Assembly (NCBI GenBank): GCA_001931875.2
Contig: MSJH02000176.1
Coordinates: forward strand, 1 to 18,763
DNA: 18,763 nt
Source: Byssochlamys sp. IMV 00236
Lineage: Eukaryota > Ascomycota > Eurotiomycetes > Eurotiales > Thermoascaceae
Direction of reading: 5' to 3'
A program made the position numbers and the translations under genes. Below, in pieces: positions 9,060-18,763 of this stretch; the stretch's first letter is position 1, and every line of letters starts with the position of its first letter. Below the pieces are notes generated by a model. That model saw nothing but the letters and a program-made list of their open reading frames with translations. It ran no database searches and had not been told where the DNA came from.

Positions 9060-9463
9060 TTTTCTTTATGTTTTAATAAAAACAAAAAAAAAAGAAGTAA
9101 AAAGAAAAGCCAAGAAAAGAGGAAAAAGAGAATAGAAATTGACTACTGCAGCGGACTTCATAATTTAGTATCCTTTAACTCATGCGCCTCATCTGTGCGA
9201 AATACAAGTTTTGCAAAGCAACTTGCGTCATTTGCTTAGTTGCCCAGTTGACAGGACAAGTATCAATTTATATTGATAAATATATAAAAGTACACAAGCT
9301 GAACAAATTGACAACAATTAAAAAAAGAAAGGGAGAGCAGTAATATCGGTAAAAAAAAAAAAAAAAAAAAAGTTCATGCGTTCATCTTTGGTGATACATT
9401 TACAAAGTGTTAAAGGAGAAGGATTTATAATGCATTTAATACGTTAAATGACTCAAGTGATAT
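9060..9463. other. spacer between the two penta-EF paralogues
   Basis: The left part (about 9061-9137) reads on the minus strand as a pyrimidine-rich leader for paralogue A. A run of about 22 A residues lies at 9351-9371 and an A+T-rich 3' flank of paralogue B at about 9400-9463. A frame read on the plus strand through here is Lys-rich low complexity and is not a gene. Confidence 0.65.
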
Positions 9464-10276
9464 TTAGATATTTCCTTTCATATCAGGACGACTACTTATG
9501 ACCAACGTCAAAAACTATCAAATGTATTAATAATAATTGCTAGATCAAAAGAGTATACTTACATCTTCATAGTTGATAGTGATTGAGCCTCTATTTTCAT
9601 AATCTCTCGATCTGAATAGGTTTGTTAGTGTTGACAATGTCACACATGCTTGTACAAAATTATCAAAAGTGATCTCGCCATTGCCTATTAGTGTTTGATA
9701 AATAATAGTAGGGGCAGTAGAGGATTGGTTTTACCATATTTGTCAAAGGAATGAACAAGCATATTCACAAAATGATCACTCACATTAAACCCAAATGTTC
9801 TCAGAGCATAACCCATCTCATAACGATCAATACTCCCAGAATTATCTCGGTCAAAGGTTTTAAAGCACTGACTCCAATCTTCAACATACTTCCACAATCC
9901 CTTGAATTCTCGAAAATCGATCGTGCCATTATTATCTGTATCGAATATGTTTACCATCATACGCACCGTCTCGATATTGAACGGACTCCAGTCTCCATTC
10001 ACCAAGGCTTGTTGTAACTCATGAACAGAGATGGATCCTGAACGGTCCGTATCGACTCGTTGAAATAAGTTCCAAAGATATTGCTCTCTTCTATCATTTG
10101 CCGCTAAGCAGGAATAAGTTTTCTCACAATTTTTTTGCTTTATTCAACTTACATAACGTATGACTACGCTGTAGTGGTGTATGTTGTTGAGGTGGATAAG
10201 ATGAATAATAAGGTGTCTGTGGTGGAGGAGCAAAGCCTTGGGGGTTATGTTGGCTGTTTCTAAAAAATCCAGACAT
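9464..10276 (-). CDS. penta-EF-hand calcium-binding protein, paralogue B
   Basis: Four exons on the minus strand, 10276-10153, 10103-9735, 9684-9563 and 9514-9464, give 221 aa. The N-terminus is shorter and Pro/Gln/Tyr-rich (PPPQTPYYSSYPPQQ). EF1 is at 59-70 (DTDRSGSISVHE), EF2 at 96-107 (DTDNNGTIDFRE) and EF3 at 126-137 (DRDNSGSIDRYE), all with good Ca2+ ligands. EF4 (DKYGNGEITFDN) is degenerate as usual, and EF5 (DYENRGSITINY) has lost acidic ligands kept in paralogue A. Shared segments such as [15 protein letters not shown] and [12 protein letters not shown] show a duplication. Three intron positions and phases match paralogue A; the intron inside EF2 of A is missing here. I took ATG 10276 (MSGFF); an in-frame ATG at 10327 would add 17 residues. 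No CT-rich leader is seen. Confidence 0.9.
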
Positions 10277-11414
10277 TAAAAAGGAATCTCTTTGCAATAA
10301 AAACTCCACAGAGGGATATTTGTTCATAAATAGGGAGGAGAAATAAACTATAGTGATACACTATTGGCTAGCGGTCATTTACCCTGACCCAGGTTCAGCA
10401 TTAACAAGGATTTTAATGAATCACGTGAACCATCATTCACAACTTTAACACACACCTACACAGTGCTCTGTACAACACTAACGTATAAGAGAAGTAAAGG
10501 TTGATGAGTTTGTAATAACTTCTCATAGTCTAAAATCTTCTTTCTATCATACCCATATATTAAACTTTCTTTGTTTGTTGCTGCTTCGCAAACCAAACAT
10601 ATAGTTTGGGACTCTATATTGTGTGAAAAGATAAACGATTTGTTATGGTCAGATATACATCATTTTTGAATATTGCACTTTGAGATGTATTAGTGGCGCG
10701 ACTATTGCACTCAAACTCTCGCTTGCTTGTTTTTCAAAGAGAAAAACAGTACATTTACAATAATAGTACAAGGCATTCTCAATTCATTTGCATCTTCAAG
10801 ATTATTTGCTCAAGTGGATGTAACAGCTTTTAATCAAGTTGCAATTTGTGAAAAAAAAAAAAAAAAAGCTCACCTGTAGCGTGTTCCTTTTGAAAGAGAC
10901 GATGACTGGTTAATACTTTTACCGATAAGCCACATTCTTCATACAAGTAAAATATGCCTGTCACAATTAAAAAATTTTCTCCGCTTATATTCACATATAA
11001 ATTAAACTTGCTCCCTTTTTTTTTTTTTTTCTCTTTTGCAGCAACAGGGAAGATCCGCACTTGACGTTACTGATACATACGAGAATGCTTGTCATTCAAT
11101 CCTATTATGAAAACGTTAGGGAAGGTCTCCAGACTAGTAGGATCCTTTTTTATAAAAAGGGTCTGTATCTGTAATGGATACGTACATGGTGTTGCCCTTG
11201 GCAATGCTGCATTTTAACTACCCTTGCAATTACCAAGTTGTGAGTAGTAAGGGAGAAGTGAGATGCGTATTTACTGGTCATAGCAAAAAGTTATTGCGGA
11301 TACTACCTCGTAATGTAGTTAACAGAATGGAGACTACTCTCCCAAGTTGCTACCCTTTTTTTTTTTTTATACAAAAAATGTAAATGAAAAATGAAAAAGT
11401 TTATTATTGCTGTT
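10277..11414. other. 1.1-kb gene-poor intergenic region
   Basis: Left part: upstream DNA of penta-EF paralogue B with an E-box CACGTG at 10422-10427 and a short inverted repeat CCAAAC/GTTTGG around 10593-10609. Middle: a minus-strand frame at about 10830-11060 that lacks a good ATG and is bounded by poly-A/poly-T tracts; a donor (ACAG then GTGAGC) and a possible acceptor exist, but the spliced frame stops after a few codons. Right: a near-palindromic TATA-like element (11141-11163) and a 69-aa plus-strand frame (11174-11383) ending in a T-run. AATAAA on the minus strand (11405-11400) lies 10 bases beyond the acetyltransferase stop. None of the frames is supported as a gene. Confidence 0.55.
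10422..10427. promoter_or_regulatory. E-box CACGTG upstream of penta-EF paralogue B
   Basis: A perfect palindromic CACGTG lies about 146 bases upstream of the ATG at 10276. It is the binding core of bHLH factors such as the fungal Cbf1/Pho4/SREBP classes. A six-base motif alone is weak evidence. Confidence 0.3.
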
Positions 11415-13495
<2,081 letters not shown>

Positions 13496-13533
13496 ATTAA
13501 AAAAAATTGATTAAAGAATATAATAGAAATGAT

Positions 13534-13618
13534 AAAAAAAGAAGAAGAAAGAGAAAGAAAAAGGAAAGAGAAAGAGAGAAAGAGAGGGGAAAATTAAAAA
13601 GAAAAAAAAAAAAAAGAA
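13534..13618. repeat. 85-base polypurine/polypyrimidine tract in the acetyltransferase leader
   Basis: The plus strand is pure purine from 13534 to 13593, then TT, then purine again to 13618. In the sense of the acetyltransferase gene it is a CT tract ending about 38 bases before the ATG, matching the CT-rich leaders of other genes here. Mirror-symmetric AG blocks could allow triplex (H-DNA) structure. Confidence 0.8.
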
Positions 13619-13833
13619 TTTTTAAGGTACATTGTGGACGCGTTCACATTGTCCGTGTTGATTGAACTACGAGGGAGTCACGGAATAAGTTGGATGTGCT
13701 TTCTTATTCAAACACAGAAACCAATCATTTGCTTTGTATCTGTATTTTGGGCAATCCATACCCGAACCGACCAACTGTTGACTTATGGCATCATTTCTTT
13801 AGTGTTGTTAAGATACACAGCCCTGCATAACAA

Positions 13834-13855
13834 GACAGTTATAGTGGTAACTGTC
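13834..13855. promoter_or_regulatory. perfect 8-bp inverted repeat with TAACTG half-sites
   Basis: GACAGTTA (13834-13841) and TAACTGTC (13848-13855) are exact reverse complements with a 6-base spacer. Each arm contains TAACTG, the core of the Myb recognition sequence. It lies about 275 bases before the MATE start and 340 before the acetyltransferase start, so it could serve either gene. Symmetry suggests a dimeric regulator; this is inference. Confidence 0.4.
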
Positions 13856-14067
13856 GAAAGAGGGGTAAAATAGAACATGATGATAGAGTATCCATGACAA
13901 CTTAATGAGAATAGACGTCGCACAAAAAAGACATCAAAATGAGATAAGACCTATTGTTTTTCGCAAAGCTGCATGATCCAGAGCACATCAAAACAAACAA
14001 GTCTTGACCAAGTGAAAATGGCTTACATTCAAATAACTTTATCGTCATTCTCTTGTCATTCGTTGAT

Positions 14068-14075
14068 TATAAAAA
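14068..14075 (+). promoter_or_regulatory. TATA box of the MATE gene
   Basis: TATAAAAA lies 55 bases before the ATG at 14131, followed by a CT/T-rich tract (about 14087-14120) where transcription would be expected to start. Confidence 0.55.
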
Positions 14076-14130
14076 GCGTGTTTTTTGTTATTCTTTCTCT
14101 TTCTTCTTTTTTTTTTTTTTCATTATCAAA

Positions 14131-16096
14131 ATGATGCGAGCACCGTCCTTGCTTATGTATTCAAAATTCATGTCCAAAGACAGAGAATCCGAGTATCTCT
14201 GCTATGAAAATGATATGAAGAAAATGCCATGCCGAAAGGATAGCGGCTATGATAGTATATCTTTACCTATTGAAATGCCTTATCCTCTTACTTCTTTGGA
14301 CGTCTTACAAGAAGCCAGGGCCGTACTGAGATACAGTATCCCTCTTGCCATTACATTCTTCCTTGGATATAGCACGCGTGCTACTGATGTATGGTTTTTG
14401 GGAAAACTAGGTCCACAAGGTAATGAGAAGAAAAAAAAAATCTCGGGCATTCTTCGTTTTAATTCCATCCTTCCCTTTATATAGCCATGGCAGTGTCAAG
14501 TCTCGGTCACCTCTTTATTACGGTGACAGGAATATCTATTGGTAATGGTATTTTAACAGGTAAAGAAAGAAAGAAAAAAGAAAAAAGAAAAAAGGAAAAA
14601 GGAAAACTGTAATTCGCAAAGTTATAACCCCTTTTTCTCGAGTAGCCATTGATACTTTAGTAGCTCAAGCTTTTACGGGGGCAAAGCATCACCATACTGT
14701 TGGTATTATCCTTCAACGAGGTTTGCTGGTATCATTTATTTTTGGTATTATGATTTCCGTCTTATGGTAAGCCCAAACGTAGACACAGAGTTTCTTTGAC
14801 TGAAACGATTACAAGGGCCAACTCAGAGTTTATCTTGGTTTTGATGGGGCAAGACCCAATGTTGGCAAACATGGCACAAACATATATTATTATCTTGATT
14901 CCTTACTTGTTTATTTGTTATGCAAACACAGCATTAAGAAAGTTCCTTCAATCTATTGGTAAGTGATATTTTTCTTATCAATGACTCTATCTTATTATGT
15001 GATAGGTGAAATGAAAGTGACATTATACCTTGTATTCTTTTTGCTTCCTATGAATGTTGTTTCCAATTACTTCTTTCTTGAATACTTGAGCTTGGGTTAT
15101 ATTGGCGCCGCTCTTCATGTAGTTTTCATATCCGCATTCATTATGTTGTTCTACACTATTTATTTAACTTGCATCACAAACTTAATACAAGCATACTGGC
15201 CGGGGTTAACACTGAATGCCTTTGGAGGTTGGGGTGAATTTCTAAGACTCGGTAAGAAATGATGAAACTGTATACCGTGTTATAAACAATCGCGTGCTGA
15301 CAATTACTAAAATAGGCATTCCCGGTATGCTCAGTTTATCGACCGACTGGGCCTTCGAAGTGTGCGCTCTCTTGACAGGTGTTCTCGGTCAGACAAGTTT
15401 AGCCGCTCAGTCAATTGTTCTTACGATCAACACCTTATTGTTGATGATACCTACGTAAGATAGAGAAATAGAATCCATGAACCATCTCCCTTATAAATGT
15501 TGATTAGCGCACTGTCCACTGGTATGGCTGTACGCTTAGGACACCTTCTGGGAGCAAATGAGCCCAGAAAGTCAAATTTATGTTTCATGGTATCCGCTGG
15601 TATCGGCGTATTATGTACATTTATCAATGCGCTTGCTATTTTTGCTTATCGGTCACAAATTGCTCATCATTTCAGTTCGGATTCAGAGGTCGTTGAGGCC
15701 ACTATAAATTTGTTACAAGTAGCTAGCGTATGCCATTTTACCATGGTAATATCCCGCACATATACGCTCAGTTCACTCTCCGCTAACATAGTTTTATTTT
15801 TGTAGGGAATTGGCATTGTCTTTTCATACACACTCAATGCCTTGGGTAAACAGACTATTGTGGCATCATTGAATGTGGTTAGCTACTACATGATTGGTTT
15901 ACCCTTTGGTATCTATTTAACCTATCAGTGTGACTGGGGACTTGAAGGTATCTGGGCTGGAGTTGCTCTTAGCGGTATTATCAAAGTGCTATGTGAGTTT
16001 AGTATCTTGACTTACTTGGTTGATTGGCGGCATGAATGTCAACTAGCCACTAACCGAATTCATGATCAAGAATACGCTACTTCTTTTATTGTTTAA
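14131..16096 (+). CDS. MATE-family multidrug/metabolite efflux transporter
   Basis: Eight exons, 14131-14419, 14485-14559, 14646-14766, 14816-14958, 15006-15251, 15316-15454, 15508-15745 and 15806-16096, give 513 aa in continuous phase, the normal length for eukaryotic MATE proteins. About twelve hydrophobic helices are visible. Family marks include SLGHLF-type helix 2, the IDTLVAQAFTGAK loop (the conserved D-T-L-x-x-Q-A-x-G-A-x), and in the second half LGQTSLAAQSIV and MAVRLGHLLGAN. MATE proteins expel cationic drugs or metabolites by H+ or Na+ antiport at the plasma membrane or vacuole; yeast relatives include Erc1, linked to ethionine resistance. A cytosolic N-tail of about 65 residues carries DSGYDS (37-42). 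The start ATG is doubled (14131, 14134). The upstream open frame is T-rich leader. Substrate is unknown. Confidence 0.92.
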
Positions 16097-16227
16097 AATC
16101 CCGAGCTGTGACGTTTTAATCATAAAATTTTATTTTTTCTACACTTTCTTTTTCTGCACCCCCTTTCTCTATCTCTCTTCTCTCTCTCTCTCCTTTCTTA
16201 TCCTTTTTTTCTTTTGTGTGTGTTGAA
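16097..16227 (+). other. short intergenic with CT-rich leader of the SR protein gene
   Basis: After the MATE stop comes an A+T-rich 3' flank (ATAAAATTTTATTTTTT at about 16121-16137), then a long pyrimidine tract with CT dinucleotide repeats (about 16139-16215) leading to the SR-gene ATG at 16228. Only 131 bases separate the two genes, so terminator and promoter must be compact. Confidence 0.6.
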
Positions 16228-17284
16228 ATGGGAAGCAGTGATGGACATCGAGTTTACCTTGGAAATCTCCCAGTGGATATTTCAAAATCAGAGATAGAGT
16301 CTTTATTCAAAAACTATAACCCTGTTGAGGTCACTCTTAAAGAGAGATTTGGATTTATAGAATTTGAGAAAAGAATAGATGCTGAAGATGCCATTCACGA
16401 CTTTAATGGTAAAAAAGTATCAGGCAGCAGGTGAGGAAATGCGGTTGGTTTTTATAAAAAAGTCACTAATAAACATACTGTCGATAGAATTGTTGTGGAG
16501 AGAGCCCTTGGTCATCGTCGACGCGAAAAGTAGGTAATATATAAGGAAATATAGATGACAGTCATATTAATTATAAGCAGCCGTAGCAGAGAGGAACGTA
16601 GCAACCGTGTTGTCATCAAAAATCTTCCACCCAAGACAACTTGGCAGGTAGATATTGCCCAGTCGTTAGTTTATTTTCAACGGTCTTATATCTTGAATAG
16701 GAAGTCAAAGATCTTATGCGTAAAGCTGGACGCGTCACATTTGCGGATGTATTAAAGGATTGTGATGGAGAGGGGTAAGAAAAAGAAAATCAAACGATAA
16801 AGAATGAAATTAACAAAGAATATTAGCGTGGTTGAATTTGCTCGCAGAGACGATATGAAGTACGCATTAAAGGAATTGAATGGCACCAAATTGAATGGTT
16901 ACCGCCTTAAGTTGGAAGAAGCTGTAAGCTATGCTGTAAATAAAAAAAAATAGACAATGAATGACACTTTTAAAATAGTCGAGTAGAAGAAGAAGATCTT
17001 CTCGCAGCCACTATTACAGTCGTAGCCGATCTCCTCGTCGCAGTCGAAGCCGCACTCGTAGTCGTAGTGAATCTCGTAGCCGATCTCCTCGTCGTAGTAG
17101 ATCCTTTGACCGTAGCCGATCCTCTCGTCGTGATGATAGCGCCTCTCGTTCTCGTTCACCTGAACGTAGAAAAAGCAGATCACCTGAAGATTCAAAAGCT
17201 TACAACGGAGAAGAAACTGAAATGAACCCAACCCCTGTTCTCGACGATCAAGAAGAAAGTCCAGCTATGGATCAAATCGAATAA
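16228..17284 (+). CDS. SR-family splicing factor, two RRMs and an RS domain (Srp2/SRSF4-6 type)
   Basis: Six exons, 16228-16430, 16488-16529, 16578-16647, 16701-16774, 16827-16923 and 16979-17284, give 263 aa. RRM1 is at about 8-78 with RNP2 VYLGNL and RNP1 RFGFIEF. RRM2, at about 92-162, starts RVVIKNLP and has TWQEVKDLMRKAG, a close form of the invariant SWQDLKD signature of the SR pseudo-RRM, then VTFADV and GVVEFA. Residues about 163-225 are an Arg/Ser-rich tail with SRSRSP-like repeats, target of SRPK/CLK kinases, followed by an acidic C-terminus. It should act in the nucleus in exon recognition and splice-site choice, possibly also mRNA export. The 42-base exon 2 ends at GTAGGT, forced by an immediate in-frame TAG. 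The following acceptor is a tandem AAGCAG. SR genes often regulate their own splicing, which this structure would allow. Confidence 0.92.
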
Positions 17285-17524
17285 CTTTTTTCGATGTGGT
17301 ATGTTTAACAAAGGTGTGAAATAATAAAAGAACAAAGAAATAAAGAACGTGTCTTTGATCCCAGTTTGTTGTTCTGTTGTACATGGTTAATTTTCGATAC
17401 GTTACTCAAAATGTTTATTGTGTAAATTTCAGTCTTTTTCTTTGTGTGAGTACCTTTCTTTCCCTTTCCTTGATCTTTTCAACCCATTCCCTTCTTTTTT
17501 CTTTCATTTTATGATTTTTGATTT
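17285..17524. other. intergenic and CT-rich leader of the mucin-like gene
   Basis: AATAAAAG near 17322 may be the 3'-end signal of the SR gene. From about 17431 to 17518 the plus strand is strongly pyrimidine-rich and leads to the ATG at 17525. An earlier ATG at 17511 is followed after four codons by an in-frame stop and would be a minimal upstream ORF if transcribed. Confidence 0.55.
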
Positions 17525-18763
17525 ATGATAAAAAGGAAAATAAAACTTTATTTCATTCATTTCCTTTTAGTCGTCTTCATTGCCCTTACATGCATTCATC
17601 TCGTAGAAGCCAATGTACAACAACGAGATGTTGCCATGCCAACAAGTATAAATAGTGTAGGGTTATTTTTTTTTAATTTTCCATTGAAAGCAGTAAAGTA
17701 ATAATAGCTCTTTTTTTATTTTGATCTTCAGGGACATGGATCAATTTATACTTTGAAAAAAAGGGCAGCGGAAGATGAAGAAGGCGACAGTGAAGATACA
17801 ACCAAAACGTCTGAAAAGGAAGCAAAGAAAGCTTCTGATAAGGACAATGAAACCGAAAAATCCACCAAAACAAAGTCGAATTCTACTGAAAAGCACACTT
17901 CAACAGAAAAGCCGACAAGTAGTAAGCACACAACTACCGAGAAATCAACAAGTAGTAAGCACACTACTACTGAGAAGCCGACGACAAGCAGTAAGCATAC
18001 TACTACCGAGAAGCACACTACAACTGAAAAGTCGACCACAAGCAGTAAGCATACAATTGCTGAGAAGCCGACAACAACAGAAAAGCATACAACTAATGAA
18101 AAGTCTACGACTTCCAAACATGAGTCAGCTTCCAGTAGCATGCACAAGGAAACCAGCACTGCTACACACAAGTCAACAGTTACTGAGAAATCGAGTCCTT
18201 CTTCCAAGAAGGAAACAGCGACGAGTAAAAAAGAAACAGCCACAGATAGTCCAATTCCCACTACCCACAAGTCTACTGAGAAACCAAGTATGACGGCCCA
18301 CAAGGGTACTACTGTCACTGCTGAGAAATCAACGACTACCGAACACAAGTCGGTTCCTAGCACACACAAGGAAACACCTACGACTTCTTCGCATAAATCG
18401 TCCAGTACTACCACCGAAAAGCACACCATAACTGATAAACCCAGCGAGAGTCATAGCACAAAAACGAGTACAGTAACCTCTCACAAAGAGACTACAACCA
18501 ACAGCGAAAAGCCTACGCCTACTACTCACTCCAAGTCTCCAGTTTCCGACAGCAAGGATTCTACAACTACGATTCATCATACTATAACTAGTAATAGTAG
18601 CAAGCCTACCACAACTCATCACAGTAGTAGCAGTAGTAGCAGTGAAAAGCCTACACCTACCGCTCATTCGGCAACTACAGTTTCTAGCAGCAAGGTCTCT
18701 ACCACAACTCATCACAGTAGTAGCAGTAGTAGCAGTAGTAGCAGTGAAAAGCCTACACCTACC
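17525..18763 (+). CDS. Ser/Thr-rich mucin-like secreted or wall protein, 5' part (runs off the window)
   Basis: Exon 1 (17525-17656) and exon 2 (17732 to the window end) join in phase and stay open to the last base: 388 codons so far. Residues 1-29 are a clear signal peptide (basic start MIKRKIK, hydrophobic core, VEA before the likely cut). A short pro-like segment ends in LKKR (52-55), a kexin-type site, followed by an acidic AEDEE stretch. The rest is almost only Ser, Thr, Lys, His, Glu and Pro, in degenerate units such as SSKHTTTEKPT, and should be heavily O-mannosylated. Such proteins coat the hyphal or spore wall or act in adhesion. The donor at 17657 (GTAGGG) was chosen over GTATAA at 17646 because only it keeps the frame. 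The C-terminus, and any GPI signal or catalytic domain, lies outside the window. Confidence 0.75.
17880..18130 (+). repeat. degenerate tandem repeats coding for SSKHTTTEK-type units
   Basis: Units of roughly 24-36 bases built on AGTAAGCA(C/T)AC, ACTAC and GAGAAG recur about eight times with spacing always a multiple of three. They encode alternating SSKHTTT and EKPTT/EKSTT blocks. Divergence between copies suggests older expansion than the block at 18608-18763. Confidence 0.7.
18608..18763 (+). repeat. recent tandem duplication, 93-base period, with variable (AGT/AGC)n Ser tract
   Basis: 18608-18661 and 18701-18763 are near-identical: each starts ACCACAACTCATCACAGTAG and ends GAAAAGCCTACACCTACC. 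The second copy has nine more bases of AGTAGTAGC, three extra Ser codons. A more diverged related segment starts at 18506. The array probably continues past the window end. Confidence 0.8.

Larger units (their letters stand above)
13496..14130. promoter_or_regulatory. divergent promoter region between the acetyltransferase and MATE genes
   Basis: Both flanking genes point away from this 635-base stretch. It contains a long purine tract (13534-13618), a CCAAT sequence at about 13719, a perfect inverted repeat with TAACTG half-sites (13834-13855), and a TATA box for the MATE gene (14068-14075). A 79-codon open frame on the plus strand (13634-13873) has no ATG at its start and is not supported as a gene. 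Confidence 0.6.

Noticed and set aside
9751..10017. Plus-strand 88-codon ORF inside penta-EF paralogue B
   Set aside because: It is the reverse complement of well-supported EF-hand coding sequence and matches no family.
10830..11060. Minus-strand 76-codon frame with a possible GTGAGC donor
   Set aside because: It opens with a non-ATG codon, has Lys and Phe runs from A/T homopolymers, and splicing to the nearest acceptor gives a stop after a few codons. It is not enough for a gene.
11174..11383. Plus-strand 69-codon ORF behind a TATA-like sequence
   Set aside because: The TATA element is only about 20 bases from the ATG, the C-terminus is encoded by a T-run, and no domain or family is recognisable.
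13634..13873. Plus-strand 79-codon hydrophobic frame in the divergent promoter
   Set aside because: It starts with GTG rather than ATG, has no family resemblance, and lies where promoter elements for two genes are expected.
16929..17231. Minus-strand 100-codon ORF across the RS domain
   Set aside because: It is antisense to Arg/Ser codon repeats and gives an artefactual Asp/Glu/Tyr-rich string; the sense strand has a complete SR protein.
17746..18715. Long minus-strand open frames (227 and 128 codons) and a plus-strand 172-codon frame over the mucin repeats
   Set aside because: They are shadows of the Ser/Thr/Lys-biased coding frame: the codons used there rarely produce stops in the other frames. 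The antisense product is a monotonous Val/Leu/Ser/Cys string with no domain.

Overview
This window is nuclear DNA from a fungus, most likely an early-diverging filamentous one of the Mucoromycota (Mucorales-like). The evidence is an A+T-rich sequence, dense short GT-AG introns of about 45-90 bases, pyrimidine-rich leaders before most start codons, and a characteristic gene set. That set is an ARID2/Rsc9 chromatin subunit, a Bud14/Tea4-type SH3 polarity protein, a peroxisomal carrier, a MYST acetyltransferase with a double PHD finger, a MATE transporter, an SR splicing factor and a mucin-like wall protein. Genus cannot be fixed from the sequence alone. Exon models were built by hand, requiring GT-AG ends, continuous reading phase and family-like protein across each junction. 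They are predictions.

Layout: 1-1030 is non-coding and holds a 13-bp inverted repeat (1-13 / 665-677) around a hairpin-rich, CT-rich stretch. 1031-3580 (+) is the Rsc9/ARID2-like gene (8 exons, 722 aa). 3748-5465 (+) is a Bud14/Tea4-like SH3 protein with two Ras-association-like modules (3 exons, 532 aa). 5466-6042 is unresolved DNA with broken frames. 6043-7064 (+) is a peroxisomal adenine-nucleotide-type carrier (2 exons, 321 aa). 7319-7782 (-) is a candidate small secreted protein gene (2 exons, 133 aa) that may be a decaying longer gene. 8106-9059 (-) and 9464-10276 (-) are tandem penta-EF-hand paralogues (238 and 221 aa). 10277-11414 has no supported gene. 11415-13495 (-) is the MYST acetyltransferase (8 exons, 560 aa). 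13496-14130 is a divergent promoter region. 14131-16096 (+) is the MATE transporter (8 exons, 513 aa). 16228-17284 (+) is the SR protein (6 exons, 263 aa). 17525 to the window end (+) is the 5' part of a Ser/Thr-rich cell-surface protein.

This is ordinary eukaryotic gene order with no operon or pathway cluster, though two chromatin regulators and one splicing regulator lie close together. The most interesting items are: the small secreted-protein candidate with in-frame stops beyond its end; the penta-EF duplication with one intron difference and different promoter style; overlapping or tandem splice sites in the acetyltransferase, Rsc9 and SR genes; the SH3 plus two-RA architecture; and the inverted-repeat-bounded segment at the left edge. 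I found no convincing new multi-gene system.
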